From CAYWFU01 sp964457585 (lineage in GTDB: Bacteria > JACRDZ01): a DNA stretch of 27,776 bases. Position 1 is the stretch's first letter. Each line of letters opens with the position of its first letter. Of the stretch, positions 8,190-17,400 are shown in pieces. Where the stretch lies: assembly GCA_964457585.1 (NCBI GenBank), contig CAYWFU010000035.1, forward strand, positions 1 to 27,776, in the 5' to 3' direction. Position numbers and translations under genes: made by a program. Below the pieces are notes generated by a model. It worked only from the letters and a program-made list of their open reading frames with translations. It did not search any database and was not told the origin of the DNA.

Positions 8190-8289
8190 NNNNNNNNNNN
8201 NNNNNNNNNNNNNNNNNNNNNNNNNNNNNNNNNNNNNNNNNNNNNNNNNNNNNNNNNNNNNNNNNNNNNNNNNNNNNNNNNNNNNNNNN
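8190..8289. other. Assembly gap of 100 Ns
   Basis: Exactly 100 undetermined bases, a conventional scaffold placeholder, so the true length is unknown. It removes the C-terminal part of HydE (roughly 40-55 residues by comparison with the family) and possibly sequence before the DUF362 gene. Confidence 0.99.
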
Positions 8290-9374
8290 CTATTTGGATA
8301 AAGTTCATATTTTTTGTGATATTTTTTTGGAGTAACATTTATCATTAAAGAATTCGCTCCTGCTAGAAGTCCCATTTTTGCGCCATCTTTAGCATCCAAG
8401 GTTTCAAGCGCGGTTGTGGCAAGTATTTTTGATTCAGGAAATCTTATTCTAGAACGAGCAATAGTATCAAGAATCAGATCAATAGATGAAGAAGGGGAAT
8501 CTTTAAGTGGAGTATCCGGATGAGGGATAAACGGGCCTATTGAAAACATATCTGTTCCGAGTGTTCCTGTAAGTTCAATATTATCTAAAATATCCTTCTC
8601 AGTCTGATCCGGAAGTCCTACAAGAAAACCTGTCATAATAAGGTATCCCATATTTGTTAATTTTTTAATTAATTCTATTCTATCTTTTAAAATATGTCCG
8701 GGTCTTATTTTTTCATAAAGAACTAGATTATTAGTTTCAAATCTTAGAAGTACTGCCCGCGCACCTGCATCATAAAGTTTTTGATAAGTTTCTAAACTTC
8801 TTTCTCCTAAACTTAATGCAAGCAGTGTTGCGCATTCAGCTCTTATTTTTGTAACAATATGTATAAGTTTATTATCATCATACCACAAATCCTCTCCTGA
8901 TTGCAGAACAAGCGCTTTAAAATTTAATTTATCAACTGCGTAAACACAGGTTTCTACAATTTCATCTATACTCATCCTATATCTATCGCAATTACTGTTG
9001 CTTAATCGTAATCCGCAATAATGACAGTCATTTCTGCAATAATTAGAAAATTCAACTATTCCGTGAATACAGCATGAATTGTCAGTATGCTGACGCCTTA
9101 TAGCGTTTGCAGTCTGATATAATGTTTTTGGTTCGCGTGTCAGACGTAGATCGGTTTCTTTTAATTTAAAAAAAATTTCATGCCAGGTACCAAGAATTGA
9201 CTCTGCTTCATCTGATGGAATCTGCTGAATAATTATTCCACCTTGAGCATATATATAGTCACCAAGTTTGAGATTATAAAATTCATTTTTTGCTTTTTTT
9301 TTCTCACCGAAATATTCAACAGTAACAATTTTTTCATTTATCTCAATGATCTTTCCTGGTATTGCATAGCACAT
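8290..9374 (-). CDS. hydE: HypC-HydE fusion: [NiFe] chaperone domain joined to radical-SAM [FeFe] maturase (3' end in gap)
   Basis: Residues 1-~66 are a HypC/HupF domain: MCYAIPGK start with the essential Cys2, the small beta-barrel, and the closing DEAESILGTW helix. From about residue 68 the protein is HydE, the radical-SAM maturase of [FeFe] hydrogenase. It has CxxxCxxC at C113, C117 and C120 in SNYCRNDCHYCGLR, QSGED, the LSLGE strand, MTGFLVGLPDQT, GPFIPHPDTPL and NVTPKKYHKKYELYPN. The frame is continuous, with AAGGAG before the ATG and no stop or second ribosome site at the junction. The HypC domain has Gln44 where HypC normally has a conserved His. The last part of HydE, where the optional second cluster cysteines lie, is missing because of the gap. 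It follows hydG by 12 bp within an [NiFe]-hydrogenase operon. Confidence 0.9.
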
Positions 9375-9386
9375 AATAAATACTCC

Positions 9387-10760
9387 TTAGAAATAAAGGT
9401 CTCTTTCTCCATTTTTTACATTATTAAGACGTTCAATTGTTTTTGCTTTCATTTTTTGATCTTCTATTTTATTTAAATAAAAATCTATTACACGCATACC
9501 TTTTTTATATACTTCATCATTTGCGAAGTCTTCAAGATATTCTGCAAAAGTTAAAAGTCCATTCGGCCGGCAGAAATTATGGATATCTCCATGTTTAGAA
9601 AAACCCATAAATACTTCACCTGTTCTTCCAAGTCTATAACACGCTGTACAAAAGCTTGGAAGAAGATCTTCATCCAGAATATCATCTATTATATCTGACA
9701 GAGTCCTTTGATCATGAGTTTCAAACTGCGGTTGAGTTATTTTTTTGCCATATCCGCCGGGAGAAGTTACAGACCCTGCTGAAGTTTGAGATACTCCGAT
9801 TTTAAATGCCCGGCGGCGGACCTCAGGATTTTCTCTTGTAGATATAATCATCCCTGTATATGGAACTGCAAGTTTTAAAATTGCGATCAGCTTAAAAAAA
9901 TCTTCGTCTTTTACAGGAAATTCAGGCTTATAATTTATTGTCGCCCCTCCCTGAAATCTGGGAATAGAAATTGTATGAGGCCCGACACCAAGTGTTGCTT
10001 CAAGATATTTTGCATGAGATATTAATGCCATCACCTCGAACCGCCAATCATATAAACCAAAAAGAACTCCGATGCCTAAATCATCAAGCCCTGCTTCATA
10101 CGCACGGTTATGTGCTGTTATTTGTCTTTCGTAATCTGCTTTGGGACCATTATGTAATTTTTTATATGAAGGCTGATGATATGTTTCCTGAAAAAGCTGA
10201 TAAGTGCCTATTTGCGCATCTTTTAATTTTTTATAATTTTCTTTTGTGGTTGCCGCAATATTTACATTTATTCTCCTGATATTTCCTTTAGGTGTATGTA
10301 CAGAATAAATTTTTTTTATTGTATCAACTACAAAACCAATTGAGTTATTTACTGGATCTTCCCCAAACTCAAGTAACAACCTTTTATGCCCCATATCAAT
10401 TAAATATTTTGCCTGCTGTTCAATTTCATCAAAAGTTAGTTTCTTCCGCTCATATCCAGTATTGCTTCTATGAAAATTACAGTATTCACAATCATTCAAA
10501 CAAAAATCAGAAATATATAAAGGTGCAAAAAACACCAGTCTTTCACCATAAATAGTGTTTTTAATAAATGAAGCAACTTCATACATTTCATCCAAATATT
10601 TTTTATTTTCAAGATTAATCAAATACCCGACTTCCTCTAAATCCAGACCCTGCATCATTCTTGCTTTATCTAAAATTTGAGTAATTGTTTTCTCATCAGG
10701 ATTTTTTGCTTTATTTAATATTTTATGTATTCCTTCTTCATCTATTATTTTATTATTCAT
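9387..10760 (-). CDS. hydG: HydG, radical-SAM tyrosine lyase making CO and CN ligands
   Basis: In characterised bacteria HydG cleaves tyrosine and builds an Fe(CO)2(CN)-cysteine unit for the [FeFe] H-cluster. Here the protein is 457 aa from the ATG at 10760, chosen because AAGGTGAG lies just upstream; the frame stays open to 10784. The radical-SAM motif CLNDCEYC gives C87, C91 and C94. The C-terminal auxiliary-cluster motif is exact: Cys371-x2-Cys374-x22-Cys397, which separates HydG from ThiH. Length is typical. It overlaps the end of the hypA-like gene by 8 bp, implying translational coupling. The oddity is its setting: no hydF or hydA is nearby and the adjacent hydrogenase is [NiFe]. HydG may also serve an [FeFe] enzyme encoded elsewhere. 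Confidence 0.94.
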   Translation of the reverse strand: MNNKIIDEEGIHKILNKAKNPDEKTITQILDKARMMQGLDLEEVGYLINLENKKYLDEMYEVASFIKNTIYGERLVFFAPLYISDFCLNDCEYCNFHRSNTGYERKKLTFDEIEQQAKYLIDMGHKRLLLEFGEDPVNNSIGFVVDTIKKIYSVHTPKGNIRRINVNIAATTKENYKKLKDAQIGTYQLFQETYHQPSYKKLHNGPKADYERQITAHNRAYEAGLDDLGIGVLFGLYDWRFEVMALISHAKYLEATLGVGPHTISIPRFQGGATINYKPEFPVKDEDFFKLIAILKLAVPYTGMIISTRENPEVRRRAFKIGVSQTSAGSVTSPGGYGKKITQPQFETHDQRTLSDIIDDILDEDLLPSFCTACYRLGRTGEVFMGFSKHGDIHNFCRPNGLLTFAEYLEDFANDEVYKKGMRVIDFYLNKIEDQKMKAKTIERLNNVKNGERDLYF

Positions 10761-11007
10761 TTTTCTCACCTTCAATAGTATCAATTACAATACCCTTCCC
10801 TTCTCCTTTATTAATTTCCAGCTCAACATTAATTAGAAGGATTTCTTTTTTTGAAATAGTTTCAAAACAAAATTTAAGTGATTCCGGAGTTAGGTGCTTG
10901 TCATCTCCTAGGGTAAGTATAACTTTGTTTATCTTTATAAGTTCAGATGCTTTTGCTTGATTTAATATCTCTTTTACAACTTGCTCTGTTAAACCCCATT
11001 CATGCAT
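10753..11007 (-). CDS. hypA: HypA-like nickel-insertion protein lacking the zinc domain
   Basis: HypA delivers nickel to the large subunit of [NiFe] hydrogenases. This 84-residue protein starts MHEWGL, with the nickel-binding His2 and Glu3, and continues with the HypA fold (ILTLGDDKHLTPESLKFCFE, then VELEI). The usual protein is about 113-117 residues and has a zinc ribbon with two CxxC pairs; here there is no CxxC at all. The strand VELEI is followed shortly by GIVIDTIEGE, which resembles the last strand of HypA, so the zinc loop seems cleanly deleted rather than the end cut off. It starts 1 bp after the protease stop and overlaps hydG. No hypB is present in the window. Confidence 0.78.
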   Translation of the reverse strand: MHEWGLTEQVVKEILNQAKASELIKINKVILTLGDDKHLTPESLKFCFETISKKEILLINVELEINKGEGKGIVIDTIEGEKNE

Positions 11008-11008
11008 A

Positions 11009-11500
11009 TTATCCGCCTGCTTTTTTAAGAATTAGATTACATGCTTCTGGAATTGATTTTTCAACTTCTTCTGACAGTCCTATTTTAACTAGCTCTGGAA
11101 TATTTTTTACCTGACAAACTATTACGGTTAAATCAACATTTGAAAAGTTCTTCAGTTCTTTTAATAAATTTGATGTTGGTACTTGATGCATAGAAAAATC
11201 ATCTACTTTATTATGAGGGATTGCATCAATTTCAATTTCAAATATTTCACCGGGTTTTTGGCTGGTATCAACAGCATCAACAATAATAATTTTTTCCGGT
11301 TTTTTTTCTGCAAGCACAATATCAAACAGAAGTTCTCTTACCCCTGTACCAGTATCAATCGCACAAATATTTTCCGGAATTTTATAATGTTTTTCTAGAT
11401 GCTGAATTACTGCTGGACCAAATCCATCATCACCAAACAAAATATTTCCACATCCTAAAATCAAAATTGGTTTTTTAAACACATCAGGAATATAATCCAT
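11009..11500 (-). CDS. Hydrogenase maturation endopeptidase (HycI/HyaD family)
   Basis: Nickel-dependent protease (163 aa) that removes the C-terminal tail of a [NiFe] large subunit after metal insertion. Family signs are ILGCGNILFGDDGFGP at residues 14-29 and IIIVDAVD at 71-78. The three expected nickel ligands are visible as Asp25, Asp75 and His105 (in FSMHQVP). AAAGGTG precedes the ATG. Its presumed substrate, MvhA, is encoded just upstream and carries a 25-residue extension after DPCFSCATH. It is separated from mvhA by a repeat-filled spacer and followed after 1 bp by the hypA-like gene. Confidence 0.92.
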   Translation of the reverse strand: MDYIPDVFKKPILILGCGNILFGDDGFGPAVIQHLEKHYKIPENICAIDTGTGVRELLFDIVLAEKKPEKIIIVDAVDTSQKPGEIFEIEIDAIPHNKVDDFSMHQVPTSNLLKELKNFSNVDLTVIVCQVKNIPELVKIGLSEEVEKSIPEACNLILKKAGG

Positions 11501-11519
11501 AGCACCTTTCTAATACATT

Positions 11520-11634
11520 AGTCTCCAGTCTCCAGTTGCCAGTCTCCAGTTTTAATTATACTGGTGACTGGTAACTAGAAACTGGCAACATCTTTTCTAT
11601 TTACTGGTAACATGGTGACTGGCAACTGGTGACT
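11520..11634. repeat. Inverted array of CAGT-CTCC/ACTGGTGAC word repeats downstream of mvhA
   Basis: The left arm (11520-11550) consists of CAGTCTCCAGTTGCCAGTCT-type words; the right side has two arms of the complementary ACTGGTGACTGG/GGCAACTGG words (11560-11589 and 11603-11634). The right-most arm can pair with the left arm, giving a long hairpin in the mRNA between mvhA and the protease gene. A related array lies on the other side of mvhA. Confidence 0.85.
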
Positions 11635-11641
11635 TTTATTT

Positions 11642-13081
11642 CTAGTTACTCAATGTATCAATAACTTCACCTTTTGAATTAACAATATTAACCTTTAATG
11701 CAATACTTCCATCAAGGTTATGTGTTGCGCATGAAAAACATGGATCGTAAGCGCGTATGGACATCTCAACTTTATTAAGTAAGCCTTCATCATATTTCCC
11801 ATTTTTAATTAAATCTTTCGCGGCTTTTTTTGCTGACATGCTAATTGGGGCATTATTATGAGTTGTTCCAACAATAATATTTACATTAGTAAGCATTCCA
11901 TTTTCATCTGTTGTGTAATCATGGATCAATGTCCCGCGTGGTGCTTCAACGCATCCTATTCCGCGTGCTGCTCTTGGTGTTACTTTTTTTCTTATATCTT
12001 TGCTTGATATCTCAGGATCATTTAAAAGAGCAACAGCATTTTCAGCTGCATATAATAGTTCAATTAATTTAGCCCAATGGAATAGAAGTGTTGCTTGTGC
12101 AGGTCTTCCAAAATTTTTTCTAAATTCCTCAAGCTCAGCCTGTGCTTTTGGTGTTGAAATTCTGTCACATACATTAATTCTCGCAAGAGTATTAACTCTA
12201 TATATTCCTTTTGGATTGTCTAAATCCATTGAAAATGCTCCTGCTTTTTTCTGATATGGAAATTTAAGATATGACCATGGTTCAATATGCTCTGCAATAT
12301 AATCTACATAATTATTTGCAGAAAAATCCTCGTAACTGCCATCTGTATTCATCATTCTTAGATTTCCATCATATAGATTTAGAACACCATTTTTAACAGT
12401 ACCCATAAATCCTGTATTAATCACTCCTAAAGTTTTAACTACATCAAGATATGGAGGGAAAATATTCTTTTTCGCAAAATCAATTGCAAACTCAGCAAAT
12501 CCCAGACATTCTTTTGCCATTTCTTTCAATTTAGAAACTTCATCCGGTGTTACAGGTTTACTCCATCCGCCTGGAACAGCAACATCAGGATGAATTGCTT
12601 TGCCGCCGATAATCTGTGTCATCATCTGTCCCATATACCTTATTTTTACGACTTGTTTAGCAATATCAGGAACCTTTCCAACAACACCGATTACATTTCT
12701 GACGGAATAATCTGCATCCGGACCCATAACAAAATCCGGGCCTGAGAGAACAAAAAAATGAAGTATATGACTGTGAATAAAATGCGCCATATAAGCAAGT
12801 TCTCTTATTTTTTTTGCCGCAGATGGAATATCAACGCCAAAAACCGCATCAGCGGCTTTTGCTGCTGCTAAGTGATGTGCCCATGGGCAAACTCCACAGA
12901 TTCTTGGAGTAATACGCGGCATTTCTTCTACTGGTCTGCCTATACAAAATCTTTCAAATCCTCTAAGCTCAATAATATTTACTCTTGTATCTTCAACATT
13001 CCCATTATCATCAAGATAAATAGAAACCTTAGCATGTCCTTCAACTCTTGATACCGGCTGAATTGTTATTTTTTTGCCCAT
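11642..13081 (-). CDS. mvhA: [NiFe] hydrogenase large subunit, MvhA type
   Basis: Catalytic subunit (479 aa) of a cytoplasmic group 3-like [NiFe] hydrogenase that oxidises H2 and feeds electrons to MvhG/MvhD. The nickel ligands are C62 and C65 in RICGVCPWAHH near the N-terminus and C448 and C451 in DPCFSCATH near the C-terminus; all are cysteine, with no selenocysteine codon. The N-terminus ITIQPVSRVEGHAKVS is typical. A 25-residue tail follows His454 and is the expected target of the protease encoded downstream. AGGAG lies upstream of the ATG. No membrane segment is present. Assignment to the MvhA (F420-non-reducing) branch is supported by the neighbouring mvhG and hdr genes; a phylogeny would be needed for the exact subgroup. 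Confidence 0.95.
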   Translation of the reverse strand: MGKKITIQPVSRVEGHAKVSIYLDDNGNVEDTRVNIIELRGFERFCIGRPVEEMPRITPRICGVCPWAHHLAAAKAADAVFGVDIPSAAKKIRELAYMAHFIHSHILHFFVLSGPDFVMGPDADYSVRNVIGVVGKVPDIAKQVVKIRYMGQMMTQIIGGKAIHPDVAVPGGWSKPVTPDEVSKLKEMAKECLGFAEFAIDFAKKNIFPPYLDVVKTLGVINTGFMGTVKNGVLNLYDGNLRMMNTDGSYEDFSANNYVDYIAEHIEPWSYLKFPYQKKAGAFSMDLDNPKGIYRVNTLARINVCDRISTPKAQAELEEFRKNFGRPAQATLLFHWAKLIELLYAAENAVALLNDPEISSKDIRKKVTPRAARGIGCVEAPRGTLIHDYTTDENGMLTNVNIIVGTTHNNAPISMSAKKAAKDLIKNGKYDEGLLNKVEMSIRAYDPCFSCATHNLDGSIALKVNIVNSKGEVIDTLSN

Positions 13082-13110
13082 TATTATCTCCTATATTATT
13101 TTATATTCGA

Positions 13111-13208
13111 TGTCACCAGTTTCCAGTTGCCAGGTCACCAGCAAAACATAATTAAAACTGGTGACTGGAGACTTGCAACTGGTGACAAGGAATCTGTGAC
13201 TGGTGACT
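13111..13208. repeat. Inverted array of ACTGGTGAC/CACCAGT word repeats upstream of mvhA
   Basis: The left arm 13111-13141 (GTCACCAGTTTCCAGTTGCC and onward) is complementary to 13158-13187 (CTGGTGACTGGAGACTTGCA and onward), with a 16-nt AT-rich loop; an extra copy TGTGACTGGTGACT follows at 13195-13208. It belongs to the same family as the array at 11520-11634 and fills the mvhG-mvhA spacer. Confidence 0.85.
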
Positions 13209-13213
13209 TTATT

Positions 13214-14140
13214 TCATCCCCTTTTCGGTAGTGGTCTTAAGCGGCCAACTACTCCAATGAATCTGTTAAAAGTTGCCATTCTATCAGTTACTTCATTTGG
13301 ATTTAATCCAATAGATGATAAAGCTCCCATCATATCAACCATAGGATTTGCTCCTTCTCTTACTGGTCCAAAGCATCCGCGGCAGCCCATATATGCCTTG
13401 ATACATCGAGGTGTGTTTTCTGATCCCTTGCATCCTGATCTTGTAACTGGGCCAAGACATAAAAATCCCTGTTCCATTAAACAGCGTGTTGATTCCATAG
13501 TTGCCCCGATTTCAGCGGATTCCAACGGCCTCTTCAAACTTGTAATAGCTTTTTTTTCACGTTTTGTCGGGCAGTCATCACATACGCTTTTTTCAGGAAG
13601 CGAAAATGATTTATTTTCTAGTAATGCGGTTAATGCTTGTACAACCATTTCAGGAGTAGTAGGACATCCGGGCAAACCAACATCAACTTTTATAATTTCT
13701 TTTACAGAATAAACTCTATCTGTCAACAGGGGGATATCCTCTGAAGGATTGGGCGCAGAATCTGTAGTCACAGAACCTCTATATACTTTTTCTTTTATTT
13801 CTTCCGGTGAATACATATTTCCTAAAGCCGGAATACCGCCAAAATTTGCACAAGAACCTATTGCAATAATTATTTTGCATTTTTTACGCATTTCTTCAGC
13901 TACTTTTTTATTCTCTTCATTTCTAATTCCACCGGAGATAATACCAACTTCTGCTTCAGGAATTTCTAATTCTCCTGTTTTTTCACCTTTTTGTTCAAAA
14001 AATTTATGGTCCATTAAAACAGGCATATGCACAAAATTCAAACTCGGCAGCAAATTTAACAGCGGTTCACCTATATCAAGAATAGTAACTTCACAACCGC
14101 CGCATGTCGCTAACCATTCTTCAGCAACTCTTACTGGCAT
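13214..14140 (-). CDS. mvhG: [NiFe] hydrogenase small subunit, MvhG type
   Basis: Iron-sulfur subunit (308 aa) relaying electrons from the MvhA active site to MvhD. The proximal cluster is marked by C13 and C16 in ATCGGCEV, then GSCANFGG and GLPGCPTTPE. The C-terminal half has many cysteines (CDDCP, CLGPVTRSGC, CIKAYMGCRGCFGP) that would hold two more [4Fe-4S] clusters. There is no twin-arginine signal, in keeping with a cytoplasmic enzyme. AAGGAG lies 8 bp before the ATG. It is placed between orf66 and mvhA. Confidence 0.94.
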   Translation of the reverse strand: MPVRVAEEWLATCGGCEVTILDIGEPLLNLLPSLNFVHMPVLMDHKFFEQKGEKTGELEIPEAEVGIISGGIRNEENKKVAEEMRKKCKIIIAIGSCANFGGIPALGNMYSPEEIKEKVYRGSVTTDSAPNPSEDIPLLTDRVYSVKEIIKVDVGLPGCPTTPEMVVQALTALLENKSFSLPEKSVCDDCPTKREKKAITSLKRPLESAEIGATMESTRCLMEQGFLCLGPVTRSGCKGSENTPRCIKAYMGCRGCFGPVREGANPMVDMMGALSSIGLNPNEVTDRMATFNRFIGVVGRLRPLPKRG

Positions 14141-14182
14141 TTTTTGTACTCCTTATTTATACCTGGATTTATCACCAGATTT

Positions 14183-14383
14183 TTAAATTGAACTTCCTTC
14201 AACTTTTATTTCTTTAACTAAACGTCTTGAAAACACTTGAAACTTATCACTTTCTTCTACAATTATTGCTTCAAATCCCTCCTTTTCATATTCATTTTTT
14301 TTATTTTCAGCTTCAACACGTGAAGTATAATTTTCTCCATCCCACATATATTTTTTATTATCAATTATTTTTGATAAAAACAT
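14183..14383 (-). CDS. Small conserved-looking protein of unknown function in the hydrogenase operon
   Basis: A 66-residue protein that I do not recognise. It is charged and soluble, with a beta-alpha-beta look: KKYMWDGENY, then a Glu/Lys-rich helix (SRVEAENKKNEYEKEGF), then EAIIVEESDKFQVFSRR. It has no cysteine, so it is not a redox carrier. GAGGGAAC lies upstream of the ATG, and it sits tightly between the hdrA/mvhD fusion (24 bp) and mvhG (42 bp), so it is very likely translated. An accessory or assembly factor of the Hdr-Mvh complex is a guess from position only. Confidence 0.75.
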   Translation of the reverse strand: MFLSKIIDNKKYMWDGENYTSRVEAENKKNEYEKEGFEAIIVEESDKFQVFSRRLVKEIKVEGSSI

Positions 14384-14407
14384 TTAGTTCCCTCATTTAA
14401 ATTTTTA

Positions 14408-17400
14408 CTAATTCTGTTTATATGGACTTGTCCCGATTTTTTTTATTTTTTCAACCATATCAGAAATTATTTTTGCAAATCGCTCACCTTCGGATGCTGA
14501 AATCCATTCTAATCGATATCTTTCCGGTTCAATCCCATAATCCTGTAGCATAAGATCTATTGCTTCAGCCCTCTTTTGTGCTTTTAAATTTCCTTCTTTA
14601 TAATGACAGTCCCCGGGATGACATCCACACATAAGTACTGCATCAGCACCTTTAAGAAGTGTTTCAATAACAAAATTCGGATGTACCATACCAGAACACA
14701 TTACCCTTATTATTCTAACATTTGGAGGATACTGTGTTCTAGAAATACCTGCAAGATCTGCTCCTGCATATGAACACCAGTTACATAAAAATGCTATTAT
14801 TATCGGTTCTAATGTTTTTGAATTCGCGGCTTCAGCTTGAGCCATAATCTGATCCGGTCTGAAATTTTTAACATAGCATCCCTTTTTAGGACATGTTGCC
14901 ATACAGCTTCCGCATCCGGCGCACATGCTACTTTCAATTTGCACTATTTTTTTCACACTGCCTTTAAATTTATATTCTAAAAGTGTAATTGCTTTATTAG
15001 GACATGGATCAATACAGTATGCACAACCATCACAGTTCTCATCAACAATAAAAGATATTCTTGGTTCAAGCTCTCTTTCATCTTTTGATATTATTCTATA
15101 TCCGGCCATTGCAGCGGCTTCAGCGCTTAAAATTGCTTCTTCAATATTTTTTGAATAATGTGCCAGCCCGCATAAATATACACCTGCTGTTGCAAATTCT
15201 GAAGGATTAAGTTTTACATGTTTTTCTAAAAAGAATTTATCTTTTGAAAGTGATATTTTAATGAGTTGACTTATTTTTTCATTGTTTTCAATATCTGGCG
15301 TTGGACCTGTTGATAAAATAATATTATCTGCATCAATTGCAAGTTCGTCGTTTAATGTTATATCTTTAAGCTTCACCTCAAATTTATTATTTATTTTTAC
15401 TACTTCAGGTTTATTATCTTCATTATATGGAATGAAAATAACACCTGATTCTCTTGCTTTTAGATAATAATTTTCATAAAAACCATATGTTCTGACATCT
15501 CTATAAAGAACAAATATTTTTGTATGAGGATTTAATTCTTTAATTTTCAAAGCATTTTTAACTGCGTGTGTACAGCATATCCTTTTGCAATAAGGATGCT
15601 CATTGTCTCTTGCGCCAACACATTGAATCATAACAAAAGTTTTATCAGTTTCTTTAATAAAAGATATATTTTTAGTTAATTTTTCTTCCAATTCAGTCTG
15701 CGTGAGTACATCTTTATCGCTATAAAGATACTCTCCATTTTTAGGTTTATATTCATCAGAACCTGTAGCAACAATTATCACTCCGTGTTCGATTTCTTTT
15801 TTCATATCTTTACTTTTAATTACTGATTTAAACCTTCCTACCGAACCGGAAACATCCTCCACATTAGCTTCTTTAAAAACTGTTATATTTGAATTATTTT
15901 CAACCGCATTTATTAGTTCTTTTAATTTTTCCTGCGGATTAGATCCATCAAAATTATAATAAATCTTTTTAAGATTTCCGCCCAGATGGCTGTTTCTTTC
16001 AACCAGAAATGTTTTTATTCCATATTTTGCATATTTTAATGCAGCAGTCATACCGGCTAAACCTCCGCCGATCACAAGAGCATTTTGATTTACTTTCATT
16101 ATCATTGGATATAACTCTTCCAAAAGACGCGCTTTGGCAACTGCCATTTTTACCAGATACTTAGCTTTCTCTGTTGCTTTTAGAGGTTCATGCATATGCG
16201 GCCAGGAACACTGATCTCTAATGTTCGCCATCTCAAATAAATACGCGTTTAATCCGGATTCTCTTAGTGTATCTTGAAACAATGCCTCGTGCGTTCTGGG
16301 TGAACAGGAAGCAACAACAACACGGTTTAAATTTTGCTTTTCTATCGCTTCTTTTATTTTTACTGCTGTATCAGTTGAGCAAGTGTATAAATTATCTTCT
16401 GCATATACAACATCAGGCAGAGTTTTTACAAATTCAACCACACCGGGGACATCAACTACTCCGCCAATATTTTTTCCGCAATGGCAAACAAATACTCCCA
16501 CACGAGGCGAATCATTCCCTGCTTTTTTTTCAGGAGGAAAAACTTTCGGAGTGATAAGAGTCCCTTTTTTTTCATTCAAAATTTCCATTACATTTGATGC
16601 CGCAGCGCTTCCGCCTATTACAGTATCAGGAATATCTTTCGGCCCTGATCCTATTCCGACAACATATATCCCATCACAGGTTGATTGAGCAGAATTAAAA
16701 CTCTTGGTCATAAAAAAACCATTCTCTTCAAGTTTAATATTCATTTTTTTAGTTATTTCTCTAATATTATGTGAAGGAACTAGTCCAGTGGATAAAACAA
16801 CAAGATTAAAAATATCTTCTTTTATTTTATTATTATCATCTTGATATTTAACTATTAAATCTCCTGTATTCGGGACATCTTTTATTGCAGAAGGACGGCA
16901 TCGGATAAATTTTATTCCAATCTCTTTTGCTCTGTTATAATAATCTTCAAATCCTTTGCTGAATGCGCGAATATCAGTATAAAAAATCATACACTTTATT
17001 TCTTTCTCATGTTCTTTTGCAATTATTGCTTCTTTTATAGCCGCCATACAGCAAATATATGAACAATATTTATTCTCTTCATCTCTTGAGCCTACACATT
17101 GCACAAATGCAATTTTTCGCGGTGTTTGATTATCTGACGGTCTAAGCACTTTTCCTCTAAACGGCCCTGAAGCGCTTAAAATTCGTTCAAACTGTAAATT
17201 AGAAATAACATTATTAAATCTTTTATATCCATATTCTTTTTTATTTATTGGATTATAAATCTCTGCACCTGACGCAAGAATTATCGCTCCAACATTTATA
17301 TCTACAAAAGACTCTTTAGGCATATCATGCATAATCGCTTTTGGTCCGCATGCTTCCACACACTCTAAACACTCTGAACATATCGCACAATTAATACATC

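Noticed and set aside
7035..9374. One 779-codon frame suggesting a HypC-HydE-DUF362 triple fusion
   Set aside because: The frame crosses 100 Ns of unknown true length, HydE lacks its end, and an ATG with a normal DUF362 start follows the gap; treated as two genes.
9387..10760. ThiH (thiamine tyrosine lyase) instead of HydG
   Set aside because: The C-terminal Cx2Cx22C auxiliary-cluster motif is present exactly, which is characteristic of HydG.
11520..11634. CRISPR array
   Set aside because: Units are short, variable and inverted, with no regular spacers and no cas genes.
11642..13081. Selenocysteine in the hydrogenase large subunit
   Set aside because: All four nickel ligands are encoded by Cys codons and there is no in-frame TGA.
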